Assembly (NCBI GenBank): GCA_035638575.1
Contig: DASQZT010000080.1
Coordinates: 1-64,000, forward strand
Direction of reading: 5' to 3'
Length of the DNA stretch: 64,000 bases
Source: DASQZT01 sp035638575
GTDB lineage: Bacteria; Acidobacteriota; Terriglobia; Bryobacterales; Bryobacteraceae
Shown here: positions 1 through 8,566 of the stretch, piece after piece
Position numbering within the stretch: the first letter of the stretch is position 1
Layout of the letters: each line of letters begins with the position of its first letter
Made by a program: the position numbers and the translations under genes
Notes under the pieces: model-generated
Told to the model about the DNA's origin: nothing
The model's database searches: none
Seen by the model: the letters and a program-made list of their open reading frames with translations, nothing else

Positions 1-270
1 AGCGCTGCCGAGCGGACGGTAGGGGTTGCCAGAGAAGGGAGCGAGCTGATCGAGCGTGGTGGTCATGTCCGGATTGGGGCGCAGCCAGGCGGTGATCTCC
101 TGGGCTTTCGCCTCGCCGATGCCGATGCGGCCGGCCAGCAGAGCAGGATTGGCGGCTTCGAATTCGTCCTTAGCCTGCTGCCAGGTCAGCGACTTCTGCG
201 CGAACACTCCGGTTGGCACGCTGCCGGCAAGCGCGACCCCAATCCACAGGCACCTCAACAGGCGCTGCAT
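1..270 (-). CDS. TolC-like outer-membrane efflux protein, N-terminal fragment
   Basis: The gene runs off the left edge, so only its first 90 codons are visible. The protein opens with a basic, hydrophobic signal peptide ending near VFAQ. It continues with LTWQQAKDEFEAANPAL, the usual start of TolC/CusC-family outer-membrane factors, where an amphipathic helix follows the signal. The ATG at 268-270 is preceded by a strong GGAGGTGAA ribosome site, which fixes the start. Family knowledge places it as the outer-membrane channel of a tripartite exporter; the partner genes would lie outside the window. The family call is fairly safe, the substrate unknown. Confidence 0.65.
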   Translation of the reverse strand, partial: MQRLLRCLWIGVALAGSVPTGVFAQKSLTWQQAKDEFEAANPALLAGRIGIGEAKAQEITAWLRPNPDMTTTLDQLAPFSGNPYRPLGSA

Positions 271-489
271 TTCACCTCCGTCCAGAGCTTTCGACAATCC
301 ACAACGCTTGGCATGAAAAAGGGGCTGGACACACGGTCTTGGACTTGGCATGCTGCTGCCTTCTTCGAATTTATCCGGGTCCGATCGATGTCAGCCACCT
401 ATCTTTTGGCAGAAGACAACCTATCTTTCAGTCGGGGCCTTGGCCCGCCACACCGATTCACCCTAGAATCTGAGGAGGAGGATCGCCGA

Positions 490-1926
490 ATGGCCATCCG
501 TCAGCGGCCGGGATTCCAGAGAGTGGCACTTGCGGGCCTTCTGATCCTCATCATCGCCGCAATCGATTGGCGGGTAGACCTTAACATCAGTTTTGGCTTT
601 TTGTACCTATTGCCAATTCTCCTGGCAGGCGCGGTCCTGCCACGGTGGCAGATCGTACTCACAGCGCTCCTCTGCACGTTCCTTTCCGATTTCTTCGCCC
701 CGTTCCCTTTTACGCTGTCGACCTCCCTCCCACAGGACATTCTGGTTTTCGCTGCCTTGGCGGGCAGCGGTCTGTTCTCGTACGAACTCACGAGGCGCAG
801 CCGGCGAGAGGCCGAAGACCGCCGCCGCTACGAGCTGGAGGCGACCGCCCGGCGCGAAGCGGAAGAGCAGCTCGAATTCCTGATCGAGAGCAGTCCCGCC
901 GCCATCCTGACCATGGGCACGGACTACCGGATTCTGAGGGCCAATTCCGCGGCCCATCGGCTCATGGGACTAAGGCAGGGAGAACTGCCGGGGAAGTCGA
1001 TTTGCAACTACATCCCGGCCCTGGGACGCGTGTCTTCGTCGGAGCCACACCAAACTTTCCGCACCGAAATGCAATGCCGCGGCGAGCGGGGCAACGGAGA
1101 GGTCTTCCTGGCCAACGTGTTTTTCTCTACGTACAACACGGCAGCAGGACCAAGGCTGGCCGCGTTGGTGGTAGACGCCTCGGAAGACCTGCGGGATCGC
1201 GAAGAGTCGAGCCTGGAACAGCTCATGGCCGGCTCGCGGATCCTGGTAGGCGCGGTCTCCCATGAAATCCGCAACGTCTGCGGCGCCATCACGATCATGC
1301 ACGAGAACCTGGTACGGACTGGAATCCTGAGCAGTAACAAGGATTTCGAGGCGCTCGGCTCCCTGGTCGAAACGTTGAACCGGATTGCCTCGCTGGAACT
1401 GACTCAAAGCTCGAGCAAATCGGATGCCGGCGCCATCGATCTGTCCGAAGCCCTGGACGATTTTCGAATCGTCCTCGAACCTTGTTGCCACGAAGCGGAC
1501 ATTTCGGTGCACTGGGATATCGCCAAGGACCTTCCGCCCGTGTGGGCCGACCGGCACAGGCTGCTGCAGGTCCTCTTGAACCTCACGAAGAACAGCGAGC
1601 GAGCCCTGGAGGGGGCGCAGGTCAAGGAAATCGACATTTCAGCATCTGTGGGAAAGGGCGTTGTATCGGTGAGAGTCACCGACACAGGGCCGGGAATGAG
1701 TTCGGTGGCCAAGCTTTTTCAGCCATTCCAGCAGGGCGCCGAATCAACCGGTTTGGGCCTGTACATATCACGTGCCTTTGTGCGGGCTTTCCGCGGCGAG
1801 CTCCGGTACGACCCGTCGATGCCAGGGTGTTCCTTTGTCATCGACCTGGCGATAGCCGGTTCGGACCGGTTGCAACATGAACGGATAGGCGGGAATGGAA
1901 CGAATACGGCTGTTGTTGATCGATGA
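490..1926 (+). CDS. Membrane-bound PAS sensor histidine kinase
   Basis: A 478-residue sensor kinase. Residues 13-100 form about three or four hydrophobic segments without a large periplasmic loop. A charged helix leads into a PAS-like domain (about 125-230). The dimerisation/phosphoacceptor box AVSHEIRN puts the phosphorylated His near residue 258, and the ATPase domain shows LNLTKNSERA (N box), DTGPGM and TGLGLYIS (G boxes). The ATG at 490 follows AGGAGGAGGATCGCCGA and is preferred over an in-frame ATG at 313 that has no ribosome site. Its last 32 bases overlap the following response regulator, so the two are translationally coupled and almost certainly cognate partners. The signal is unknown. 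Confidence 0.88.
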   Translation: MAIRQRPGFQRVALAGLLILIIAAIDWRVDLNISFGFLYLLPILLAGAVLPRWQIVLTALLCTFLSDFFAPFPFTLSTSLPQDILVFAALAGSGLFSYELTRRSRREAEDRRRYELEATARREAEEQLEFLIESSPAAILTMGTDYRILRANSAAHRLMGLRQGELPGKSICNYIPALGRVSSSEPHQTFRTEMQCRGERGNGEVFLANVFFSTYNTAAGPRLAALVVDASEDLRDREESSLEQLMAGSRILVGAVSHEIRNVCGAITIMHENLVRTGILSSNKDFEALGSLVETLNRIASLELTQSSSKSDAGAIDLSEALDDFRIVLEPCCHEADISVHWDIAKDLPPVWADRHRLLQVLLNLTKNSERALEGAQVKEIDISASVGKGVVSVRVTDTGPGMSSVAKLFQPFQQGAESTGLGLYISRAFVRAFRGELRYDPSMPGCSFVIDLAIAGSDRLQHERIGGNGTNTAVVDR

Positions 1927-2539
1927 CCACATTCTGTTTCGGGAAGGCCTGAGCCGGCTGCTAGCGTTGGAACCTGACTTTGAAATCGTGGCCAGTTGCG
2001 GGTCATCCGCCGAAGCTCTGGAGATTCTGGCCGGCCAGCCTGCCGATGTCGTTCTGCTGGATTATGATCTCGGCGGGGATCATGGGAGTCACTTCATATC
2101 CTCTGCGCGCCGGGCCGGCTATACCGGAAGGATTTTGATGGTCACGGCTGGAATGACCGCGAAAGAATCGTCGACCGCGCTAAACCTGGGCGCGTCGGGC
2201 ATTTTCCTCAAGCACAATTCTCCAGGCACGCTTGCCAAAGCGGTTCGGCTCATTATGGGTGGAGAGATCTGGGTCGATCCCAAGGTGATCCAACTCATGG
2301 CCGATCGGATTGACCAGCGGGAGGATGAGAGAGTCAACCCCCTCCTGACGGAGCGCGAGCAGCAAGTTCTTCGAGGCATATTCGAGGGCCTCAGCAATAA
2401 GGAAATTGGCGCGCAACTCGGCGTGACGGATGGCGCAATCAAGGCAACACTGCAGCAGTTGTTTCAAAAGACGGGGGTCCGGACCCGCAGTCAGCTCGTC
2501 AGAATCGCGCTGGAAGGCTCGCTCGGGCCTCACCGGTGA
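1895..2539 (+). CDS. NarL/LuxR-family response regulator
   Basis: A 214-residue two-component regulator. The receiver domain (about 1-120) starts MERIRLLLIDDHILFREG, with the acidic pair at D10-D11 and phosphoacceptor D56 in VVLLDYDLG. The C-terminal part (about 148-208) is a LuxR-type helix-turn-helix with LTEREQQVL and SNKEIGAQLGV. It starts inside the upstream kinase gene (32-bp overlap), so that kinase is its expected phosphodonor. Phosphorylation should promote dimerisation and DNA binding. The targets are not evident; the next gene, a secreted glycosidase-like protein 52 bp downstream, is a reasonable candidate. Confidence 0.9.
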   Translation: MERIRLLLIDDHILFREGLSRLLALEPDFEIVASCGSSAEALEILAGQPADVVLLDYDLGGDHGSHFISSARRAGYTGRILMVTAGMTAKESSTALNLGASGIFLKHNSPGTLAKAVRLIMGGEIWVDPKVIQLMADRIDQREDERVNPLLTEREQQVLRGIFEGLSNKEIGAQLGVTDGAIKATLQQLFQKTGVRTRSQLVRIALEGSLGPHR

Positions 2540-2591
2540 GGGGGAGCGGCATTCGCCGCCCGCCGCGCAATATCATGGAGTATCCGCAATT

Positions 2592-4559
2592 ATGAAACCG
2601 GTCACGATGTTCGCCATGCTCATTCTTCTTTGCGCGGTTTCCGAGGGCCAGCAGGATTGGTGGATGCGCGAACCCATCCGCTGGCTTCAGACTAATCTCC
2701 GGGAGACGGACGCATCGCTCGATCCCGGGAAGTATGTCGCCGAGGTCTCGGAGTTCAACGCGAATGTGCTCCTGATGGCCATGGGCGGCATCTCGGCATT
2801 TTATCCGAGCAGAGTGCAGTACCACTACGTCAGCCCCTCCATACCTTCGGGTCACGATACCTTCGGCGAGGTCCTCAAACAGGCACACGCGCGCAGCATC
2901 CGGGTTGTCGGCCGATTCGATTTCAGCAAGGCCCGCAAGGACGCGTACGAGGCGCACCCGGAATGGTTTTTCAAACGGTCTGACGGCGAGCCGGCGGTCT
3001 ATAACGGTCTCTACCAGGCCTGCGTGAATGGCGGCTGGTATCGCGAGAAAGCGGTCGAGATTCTCACCGAGGCGCTGGAGCGTTACGACGTGGACGGCCT
3101 GTTCTTCAACATGTTCAGCAACCCGGCGTCCGACTACAGCGGGCATCCACTGGGACTCTGCCACTGCGACAACTGCCAGAGACTGTTCCGCGCGCGCTTT
3201 GGCCGCAATCTGCCCGAGAGACCGGACGCGGATTACGAGTCGTTCCTGCATGCCGCGACCGTCAGCATGTCCGAGACGATCCGGCAGCTCATCAAAAGCA
3301 AGCGCCCCACGGCCGCGCTGGTGGGAACATCTCCGGATATTGCCGACATGGTCTTCTCCGAGTCGAACACCGCGGTCAGGCGGGCGCTTCCCCTTTGGCC
3401 ATACGCGTCGAGCGACAACGTGAACCGCGCGCGCAACACCTACCCGCAAAAGCAGGCGATCAACCAATGCATGTCGTTCCTCGATTATCCGTGGCGGTTC
3501 GCCATGGTTCCGCGCGAGGAAATCCGCACGCGGCTATGGCAGAACGTGGCCAACGGCGGGCCCGCGGCCATCAACGTTCACGGCACGCTGGAGCAGGAGG
3601 ACCGCACCGCGCTCGAAGCCGCGAAGCCGATCTTCGCCTGGCTCAAGCAACACGAGAGCTACTTCACCGGCCAGACACCGGAGGCCCGCGTGCTTCTGCT
3701 GGGAGGCGGCGCCCGAGGTTTTCGTTCGACGGAAGGCGCGTATCGCGGCATGTTCCGCCTGCTGTCGGAAGAGCACATTCCGTTCGGAGTGGTGGACAAC
3801 CTGGATTGGCTGGGCAAGCGTGAAGTGGACCTGGTGATCGCCGCGGGCGAAGCGCCCAAAGAACTGGAGCAGTACGTCCGGAATGGCGGGAACGTCGTGA
3901 TCGCGAGCCCGGTTGCTCCGCCGTTCGACATGGGCGAGGTCGTAAAGCTGTGGAAGGACCCGGATGGCGCATACCTCCGCATTCGCGACAAGACGCTGTT
4001 TCCCTCGCTGAAGAACACAGATGTCACGTTCGTGTACGGCGATTATCTCGAGGTCCGGGCCAAGGGTCCGCTGACCTTCATCCCGCCATCCATGTACGGA
4101 CCGCCGGAGTTCGTGCACGTGGATTGGAAGGACACGGATGCTCCGGGGCTGATCCTCAAGCAGTTCGGGAAGGGCACGGTGGCGTGGCTTCCCTGGAACC
4201 TGGGAGCGCTCTACTATCTGCACAGCTCGGAGGCGCACGCCGGGCTGATGCGGGATCTGATCGATCACCTGCTGCCCCAAGGGCGACAGTTGAAGACCGA
4301 CGCGCATCCGCTGGTGGAGGTCACGTTGATGAGCCGCGGGGACCGGCGCCTGGTCCACCTGGTAAATATCTCGGGACATTCCGAGACGGCATACTTCAGC
4401 GCCGTGCCCATGAACAACATCAGCGTTCAGGTGAAAGGCACTTTCCGGTCGGCGCGCGCGGTACGGGCGGGCAAGGACCTGGCGCTCACGCGCGCCGGCG
4501 GGTATTCCGAGTTCCGGATACCGTCGCTCGCGGACTACGAGTTAGTCGAACTGCGGTAG
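2592..4559 (+). CDS. Secreted glycoside-hydrolase-like protein (GHL6-type)
   Basis: A 655-residue protein with a cleavable signal (MKPVTMFAMLILLCAVSEGQ). The first 380 residues look like the TIM-barrel 'hypothetical glycosyl hydrolase 6' family, with FEAHPEWF-like and DGLFFNMF stretches and a CHCDNCQ motif typical of that group. A beta-galactosidase trimerisation-like domain (about 390-590) follows, and the tail is a small beta-sandwich. It would act in the periplasm or outside the cell on oligosaccharides; the substrate cannot be read from sequence. The open frame extends upstream to 2430, but the ATG at 2592 begins the signal peptide and is chosen for that reason. The catalytic acid is not assigned here. 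Confidence 0.7.
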   Translation: MKPVTMFAMLILLCAVSEGQQDWWMREPIRWLQTNLRETDASLDPGKYVAEVSEFNANVLLMAMGGISAFYPSRVQYHYVSPSIPSGHDTFGEVLKQAHARSIRVVGRFDFSKARKDAYEAHPEWFFKRSDGEPAVYNGLYQACVNGGWYREKAVEILTEALERYDVDGLFFNMFSNPASDYSGHPLGLCHCDNCQRLFRARFGRNLPERPDADYESFLHAATVSMSETIRQLIKSKRPTAALVGTSPDIADMVFSESNTAVRRALPLWPYASSDNVNRARNTYPQKQAINQCMSFLDYPWRFAMVPREEIRTRLWQNVANGGPAAINVHGTLEQEDRTALEAAKPIFAWLKQHESYFTGQTPEARVLLLGGGARGFRSTEGAYRGMFRLLSEEHIPFGVVDNLDWLGKREVDLVIAAGEAPKELEQYVRNGGNVVIASPVAPPFDMGEVVKLWKDPDGAYLRIRDKTLFPSLKNTDVTFVYGDYLEVRAKGPLTFIPPSMYGPPEFVHVDWKDTDAPGLILKQFGKGTVAWLPWNLGALYYLHSSEAHAGLMRDLIDHLLPQGRQLKTDAHPLVEVTLMSRGDRRLVHLVNISGHSETAYFSAVPMNNISVQVKGTFRSARAVRAGKDLALTRAGGYSEFRIPSLADYELVELR

Positions 4560-4603
4560 CGATCCGCGCGAAATCTGCTGTTCAGCCTTTCACCCGTTGT
4601 ATT

Positions 4604-5644
4604 ATGGACTTAACAGGCTTGGTGGCCACTTCTATGATGTCCGTTGGCGAGACCCTCCGCCGTGAAAGGTTGAAGCGAAACCTCGAACTGTCGCAGATCT
4701 CGCAAGAGCTGAAAATCTCGCTGAGGTTCCTGGAGGCTATCGAGGAAGAGCAGTTCGACAAGCTTCCAGGCGGCGTCTTCGCCAAGAGCTTTGTTCGCCA
4801 GTACGCCCGCCTCCTGGAACTCGACGAAGACGAACTCGCCGCGGAAGTGCAGCACATTCTGGAACCCCAGTCTTCTTTCACGTCGCGGCCCGCCCTGGAG
4901 CCCCTGCAATCGGCCAATGAGATCCGAGTACCGCCCGTCGAGGAGTGGGTAGGCGCGGAAAGGCGTTTTTCGTGGTCGTCGTCGCTGCCGGCGTTGGCGG
5001 GGGTTGTGGTGGTGATGCTGGTCTGCTCGCTGGTCTACTCCTGGTGGCAACGCAGCCGCCGTCCGGTCGCAGCGCGGGAGGATACCGCCACTCGGGTGCA
5101 AGCCGCCGAGGCGTCCCGCCCCGAGCAGCCGGCGCCGCCGCAGGCCACTCCCGAGCAGCCTCAGCCCTCTCCCTCAGAAGGGACCAATCCCACCGAACCT
5201 GCCGCTGCCGCCCCCTCGCCGCGTCAGCCGGATGAGCACGCCGGCGCACCCGCCGCCGCGTTGCATCCGCAGACCGAAATCGCGAAAGCTGCCCCTCCGA
5301 TCGTGCGGCCAGGCGCAGCCGATGCGGCGGCGCCCGCGCCGAATCCCAACGCGGCCCTGCGCGTTGAAGTCACCGCGGATGAGCCAGTCTGGGTTCTGGC
5401 GCGCACCGACGGCAAATATTCCTTCTCCGGAACTCTCGAACCCAACCAGACCCGCACCGTCGAAGCCAACGATAGCGTCCTGCTGCGCCTCGGCAACGCC
5501 GGCGGCGTCAGCATTACGTTTAATGGAAAACCGATCGGATCGGTAGGCCCGCGGGGGCAGGTTCGCACCGTTCAATTCACTTCCGGCGGCTTCCAGATCG
5601 CGGTTCCTAAACCTTCCTTGGAGCTTGACGACTTTCTGCGCTGA
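4604..5644 (+). CDS. RodZ-like HTH membrane protein with DUF4115 domain
   Basis: A 346-residue bitopic protein. Residues 12-85 form a Cro/CI-type helix-turn-helix (GETLRRERLKRNLELSQIS), as in RodZ, where this domain binds MreB. A single membrane segment lies near 124-146 (LPALAGVVVVMLVCSLVYSW). It is followed by a long Pro/Ala/Glu-rich linker of about 90 residues and a C-terminal DUF4115-like beta domain (about 250-330). Function by family is cell-shape and MreB-associated scaffolding. The start is uncertain: ATG at 4604 or, perhaps better, the MMSVGETL pair at 4634/4637. Its 3' end overlaps the convergent pgsA gene by 73 bp. Confidence 0.75.
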   Translation: MDLTGLVATSMMSVGETLRRERLKRNLELSQISQELKISLRFLEAIEEEQFDKLPGGVFAKSFVRQYARLLELDEDELAAEVQHILEPQSSFTSRPALEPLQSANEIRVPPVEEWVGAERRFSWSSSLPALAGVVVVMLVCSLVYSWWQRSRRPVAAREDTATRVQAAEASRPEQPAPPQATPEQPQPSPSEGTNPTEPAAAAPSPRQPDEHAGAPAAALHPQTEIAKAAPPIVRPGAADAAAPAPNPNAALRVEVTADEPVWVLARTDGKYSFSGTLEPNQTRTVEANDSVLLRLGNAGGVSITFNGKPIGSVGPRGQVRTVQFTSGGFQIAVPKPSLELDDFLR

Positions 5645-6267
5645 CGTATCTGCGCCCTCTGCCGCTTGCGCTCCAGAGTCAGCAATTCGCGCCGCCGGCG
5701 CAGCTTGATGCGCTCATCCACTTTGTGCCAGAATTTCCCGAAATAACTGACCGCGGAAATCAGCGCGAAGAAGATGACGGTCCACATCAGGACCTTGCCC
5801 GGCACCAGCAGGGCGGGATGGCGCACGCTCACCAGCATGACCGAGATGGCCACCACCTGGGAGAACATCTTGGTTTTGCCGAGGTCGCTCGCCTTGATGG
5901 TGTAGCCTTCCGCCGCGGCTATGCTGCGCAGGCCGGACACTGCGAATTCCCGCCCGATGATGAGAATCGCCATCCAGCCGGGGAGCACGCGAACCTGCAC
6001 CAGGGAGATGAGCGCGGCCGACACCAGCAGTTTGTCGGCAATGGGATCGAGCAGCGTGCCGATGGTGGTGACCTGGCTCCAGCGCCGCGCCAGGTATCCG
6101 TCGAGCAGGTCCGTTCCCGCGGCGACCAGGAAAATCGCCAGCGCCAGCCACTCGTTGGTCACCTGCACCGAGCCAAACCGGAGACCGACATTCTCCTGAA
6201 CCAGGGCCGCCACCAGCAGCGGCACGAAGAAGATTCGGAGAATCGTCAGTGTGTTCGGCAGATTCAT
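5572..6267 (-). CDS. pgsA: CDP-diacylglycerol-glycerol-3-phosphate 3-phosphatidyltransferase
   Basis: The enzyme transfers a phosphatidyl group from CDP-diacylglycerol to glycerol-3-phosphate, the committed step to phosphatidylglycerol in the inner membrane. The 231-residue protein starts MNLPNTLTILRI and carries the CDP-alcohol phosphotransferase signature D-G-x2-A-R-x8-G-x3-D-x3-D, visible as DGYLARRWSQVTTIGTLLDP. About five hydrophobic segments follow the family pattern. A TTG at 6279 is a possible earlier start, but the ATG fits known N-termini. The C-terminus is very basic (RRRRELLTLERKRQR). It is convergent with the RodZ-like gene, and the sulfatase-like gene diverges from it. Confidence 0.92.
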   Translation of the reverse strand: MNLPNTLTILRIFFVPLLVAALVQENVGLRFGSVQVTNEWLALAIFLVAAGTDLLDGYLARRWSQVTTIGTLLDPIADKLLVSAALISLVQVRVLPGWMAILIIGREFAVSGLRSIAAAEGYTIKASDLGKTKMFSQVVAISVMLVSVRHPALLVPGKVLMWTVIFFALISAVSYFGKFWHKVDERIKLRRRRELLTLERKRQRAQIRQRRKSSSSKEGLGTAIWKPPEVN

Positions 6268-6337
6268 CTTCCAAACCAACTATAATGCGTTCCGCCCCCC
6301 GCCAACAACCGTCCCCCCTTATACTTGTATTTCACCC

Positions 6338-7513
6338 ATGTCTCAAACGCGCCGCTTCTTTCTCGGCAGCTTGGCCCTGCCCGCCCTCGCCAGGAAACCC
6401 GCGCCCGAGCGGCCCAGCCTGGTGCTGATCCTGGTGGATGGACTGTCCGCCTGGATGCTCGGAGCATACGGCAACAAAGAGATTCGAACGCCGAATCTCG
6501 ACCGCCTGGCGCAGACCGGCACACGCTTTTCGAACCACCTGGTGTGCTCCCCCGCACCCGCGCTGAGCCGGGCCACCATGTTCACGGGCCGCACTCCCAT
6601 GCAACTGGGCGATGCGGAGAGCCCCGCCGGTGCTGAAGACACCTTGGGCAAACTGCTGGCCGGTCTCCAATACACCACCCACTCCGCCGATACCGGCGCC
6701 GCCGGCCAGTTCCTCGGCCAACAGGAGCGCGCCAAGCCATTCTTTCTGTTGGCGGGCTTCTCCGGTCTACAGCCGCCTTATGAGAATATCGACCGGAAGT
6801 ACCGCGCACTTTATGCGCAATCCAAGTTCGACACCTTGAACCTGGAGCGTGCGGCGGCGCCCAACGCCAGGGCCGGCAAGGAGATGCTCGCCGACGTGGT
6901 GGGCAACGCGCGGAAGGCCGCCGCCGCCGTCACTGCCCTGGATGACGAAGTGGGGACCATCGTCGCCGGGCTGGCGCAAAAACAACTGCTCGAAAACACG
7001 CTGATCATCGTGGCTTCGAGTTGCGGTTCCCTGCTCGGCCGCCACGGCCTGTGGGACTCCGGCCAGGCGTCCGACCCGGTGAACATGTATGAGGAAGTCG
7101 TCGCTACGCCGCTCATCTGGAGCTGGCTCGGCCACGTCCCGGCGCAGGGCATCCGCCCCGAGTTGGTGAGCACCTACGATTTCCTGCCGACCCTTTGCGA
7201 CCTGCTCGACGCCCCGGCGCCCACCGCCAACCTCTGCGGCCGCAGCTATCTCCTCCCCATCACCGGCAAGCCGTTGCCCAAAAAGCAACCCTGGCGTAAG
7301 ACGGTGTTCGGCCACTACCAGAACACCGAGATGGCCCGAATCGAACGATACAAACTGGTGATGAGGGACGGGGGCAAAGGCCCGGGTGAGCTTTACGATC
7401 TGGCAGAAGACCCCACCGAGAGGGTCAATCAATACGTCAACCCGCAGTTCCTGACCATCCGGACCACACTGGCCCAGGCGCTCTCCGGCTGGAAACAGCG
7501 CTATTCGCAGTGA
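6338..7513 (+). CDS. Tat-exported sulfatase-fold protein, apparently catalytically dead
   Basis: A 391-residue alkaline-phosphatase-superfamily protein with a twin-arginine signal (TRRFFLGSLALPALA). The fold is recognisable from LVLILVDG, RTPNLDRLAQTGTRF, ATMFTGRTP and ELYDLAEDPTE. The catalytic set is missing. The metal pair DD is D34-G35. The formylglycine motif C-x-P-x-R reads P74-A-L-S-R78, with the only Cys four residues too early. The K-x-H loop reads SADTG. The A-P-H-x-P loop reads SGLQPPY, and the S-D-H-G metal motif is S-S-C-G (227-230). Known sulfatases need these residues, so a binding or regulatory role is inferred. The real start is the ATG before the RR motif. Confidence 0.8.
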   Translation: MSQTRRFFLGSLALPALARKPAPERPSLVLILVDGLSAWMLGAYGNKEIRTPNLDRLAQTGTRFSNHLVCSPAPALSRATMFTGRTPMQLGDAESPAGAEDTLGKLLAGLQYTTHSADTGAAGQFLGQQERAKPFFLLAGFSGLQPPYENIDRKYRALYAQSKFDTLNLERAAAPNARAGKEMLADVVGNARKAAAAVTALDDEVGTIVAGLAQKQLLENTLIIVASSCGSLLGRHGLWDSGQASDPVNMYEEVVATPLIWSWLGHVPAQGIRPELVSTYDFLPTLCDLLDAPAPTANLCGRSYLLPITGKPLPKKQPWRKTVFGHYQNTEMARIERYKLVMRDGGKGPGELYDLAEDPTERVNQYVNPQFLTIRTTLAQALSGWKQRYSQ

Positions 7514-7519
7514 TGGTGT

Positions 7520-7542
7520 GGCGCAGGACGCCAGCCTGCGCC
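7520..7542. terminator. GC-rich hairpin between convergent genes
   Basis: A perfect 8-bp stem (GGCGCAGG / CCTGCGCC) around a 7-nt loop begins 7 bp after the sulfatase-like stop and faces the convergent cytochrome gene. It could end transcription from both sides, although no T-tract follows on either strand, so it may instead be a REP-like intergenic repeat. Confidence 0.4.
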
Positions 7543-7564
7543 TACCAGTCGCCGCCAGGTTCGG

Positions 7565-7792
7565 CTATTTCTTGCAGTTCTCCAACGAGTGATCGTTCTT
7601 GGCGTAGCACTTGCCCGTGTCGTTGAGGTTCTTGGCCATATTCTCTTTGGCTTCCATCTTGCTGTGGCACGTGGTGCAGGACTTGAGGTTCTCTTTCTTC
7701 ATGTACTCCGGCTTGCCGAAACCGGCCGAAGTGCACAGCAGGAAGCCCGCCAGCAACAGGATCGTCGGTACCGCCACTTTCAGTGCGCGCAT
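7565..7792 (-). CDS. Small secreted mono-haem c-type cytochrome-like protein
   Basis: A 75-residue protein with a Sec signal (MRALKVAVPTILLLAGFLLCTSAGFG) and one haem-c attachment motif, CTTCH, in NLKSCTTCHSKM. Two further Cys, in GKCYAKN and LENCKK, may form a disulfide. The ATG at 7790-7792 has a clear AAAGGAGATAGAAGAACC leader. A periplasmic electron-transfer role is inferred from the motif only; the mature part is about 50 residues, far shorter than classic cytochrome c. It stands alone between the sulfatase-like gene and the glycosylase gene. Confidence 0.75.
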   Translation of the reverse strand: MRALKVAVPTILLLAGFLLCTSAGFGKPEYMKKENLKSCTTCHSKMEAKENMAKNLNDTGKCYAKNDHSLENCKK

Positions 7793-7917
7793 TGGTTCTT
7801 CTATCTCCTTTGGAATGATTCTTCGGGGTAATCCGTATCTTAAGGTCTGAATTCCTGACCTCAATGTTATCTCGCTCCCGCTAACGCATTCAACATTTTG
7901 TGGAAAATTTAATGTTC

Positions 7918-8520
7918 CTAGAGGTTCGCATTCGGCTCCAGGCTCCGCCACAAGTACCAGCTCGCCACGGTGCAATAGGGCCGCCAGCGCTCGGCCATGG
8001 CCTCGATTTCGTCCGGGGTCGGCAACTCCGCCAGTCCGTATGCCTTGCGAATGGCGTTGCGGATTCCCAGGTCGCCGGTAGGCAAAACGTCGGTCCGCCG
8101 CAAGGCGAAGATTAAAAACATGTGGACCGTCCACACTCCTACTCCTTTGACCCGGGTCAGGCGCTCGATCACCTCGGCGTCCGCAAGTTCCTGCAATTGC
8201 TCGAAAGCCAGCCCGCCGTCCCGGGCGTGGCGCGCCAGGTCGCGGATATACGCGGTCTTCTGCCCGGAAAGCCCCAGCGCCCGCATCCGCGACGGGCGCA
8301 GCTTCAGGACGCTCTCGGGCGTCAGTTTTGCTCCGGCGGCCTTCGCCAGGCGGCCGAAGATCACGCTGGCAACCCGGCCGCTGAGCTGCTGATAGACGAT
8401 GGATTTTACCAGCGTTTCGAAATCCGGGTCCCGAAATTCGATACGATAGTCGCCGACACGGTCGATAATCCCGGAAAGCACCGGGTCCGACCTCCGGAGG
8501 TGATGAATGGCTTCCTTCAT
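7918..8520 (-). CDS. DNA-3-methyladenine glycosylase II (AlkA-type)
   Basis: A 200-residue HhH-GPD superfamily base-excision enzyme that removes alkylated purines from DNA. The helix-hairpin-helix is in LTRVKGVGVWTVHMFLIF (about 121-138), and the catalytic aspartate is D150 in VLPTGDLGI. FETLVKSIVYQQLSG (about 34-48) is the usual AlkA N-terminal helix. There is no Fe-S cluster Cys set, which separates it from MutY/Nth. It is shorter than E. coli AlkA and lacks the N-terminal TBP-like domain, like the compact bacterial and yeast Mag1 forms. It diverges from the VWFA gene with about 46 bp between them. Confidence 0.88.
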   Translation of the reverse strand: MKEAIHHLRRSDPVLSGIIDRVGDYRIEFRDPDFETLVKSIVYQQLSGRVASVIFGRLAKAAGAKLTPESVLKLRPSRMRALGLSGQKTAYIRDLARHARDGGLAFEQLQELADAEVIERLTRVKGVGVWTVHMFLIFALRRTDVLPTGDLGIRNAIRKAYGLAELPTPDEIEAMAERWRPYCTVASWYLWRSLEPNANL

Positions 8521-8566
8521 GTTGAAACAATTGGCCCAGATGGTACGTCACCCCTATTGTACCGGG

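Noticed and set aside
6281..6286. TATAAT as promoter of the sulfatase-like gene
   Set aside because: No acceptable -35 box lies 15 to 19 bp upstream, so it is not listed as a promoter.
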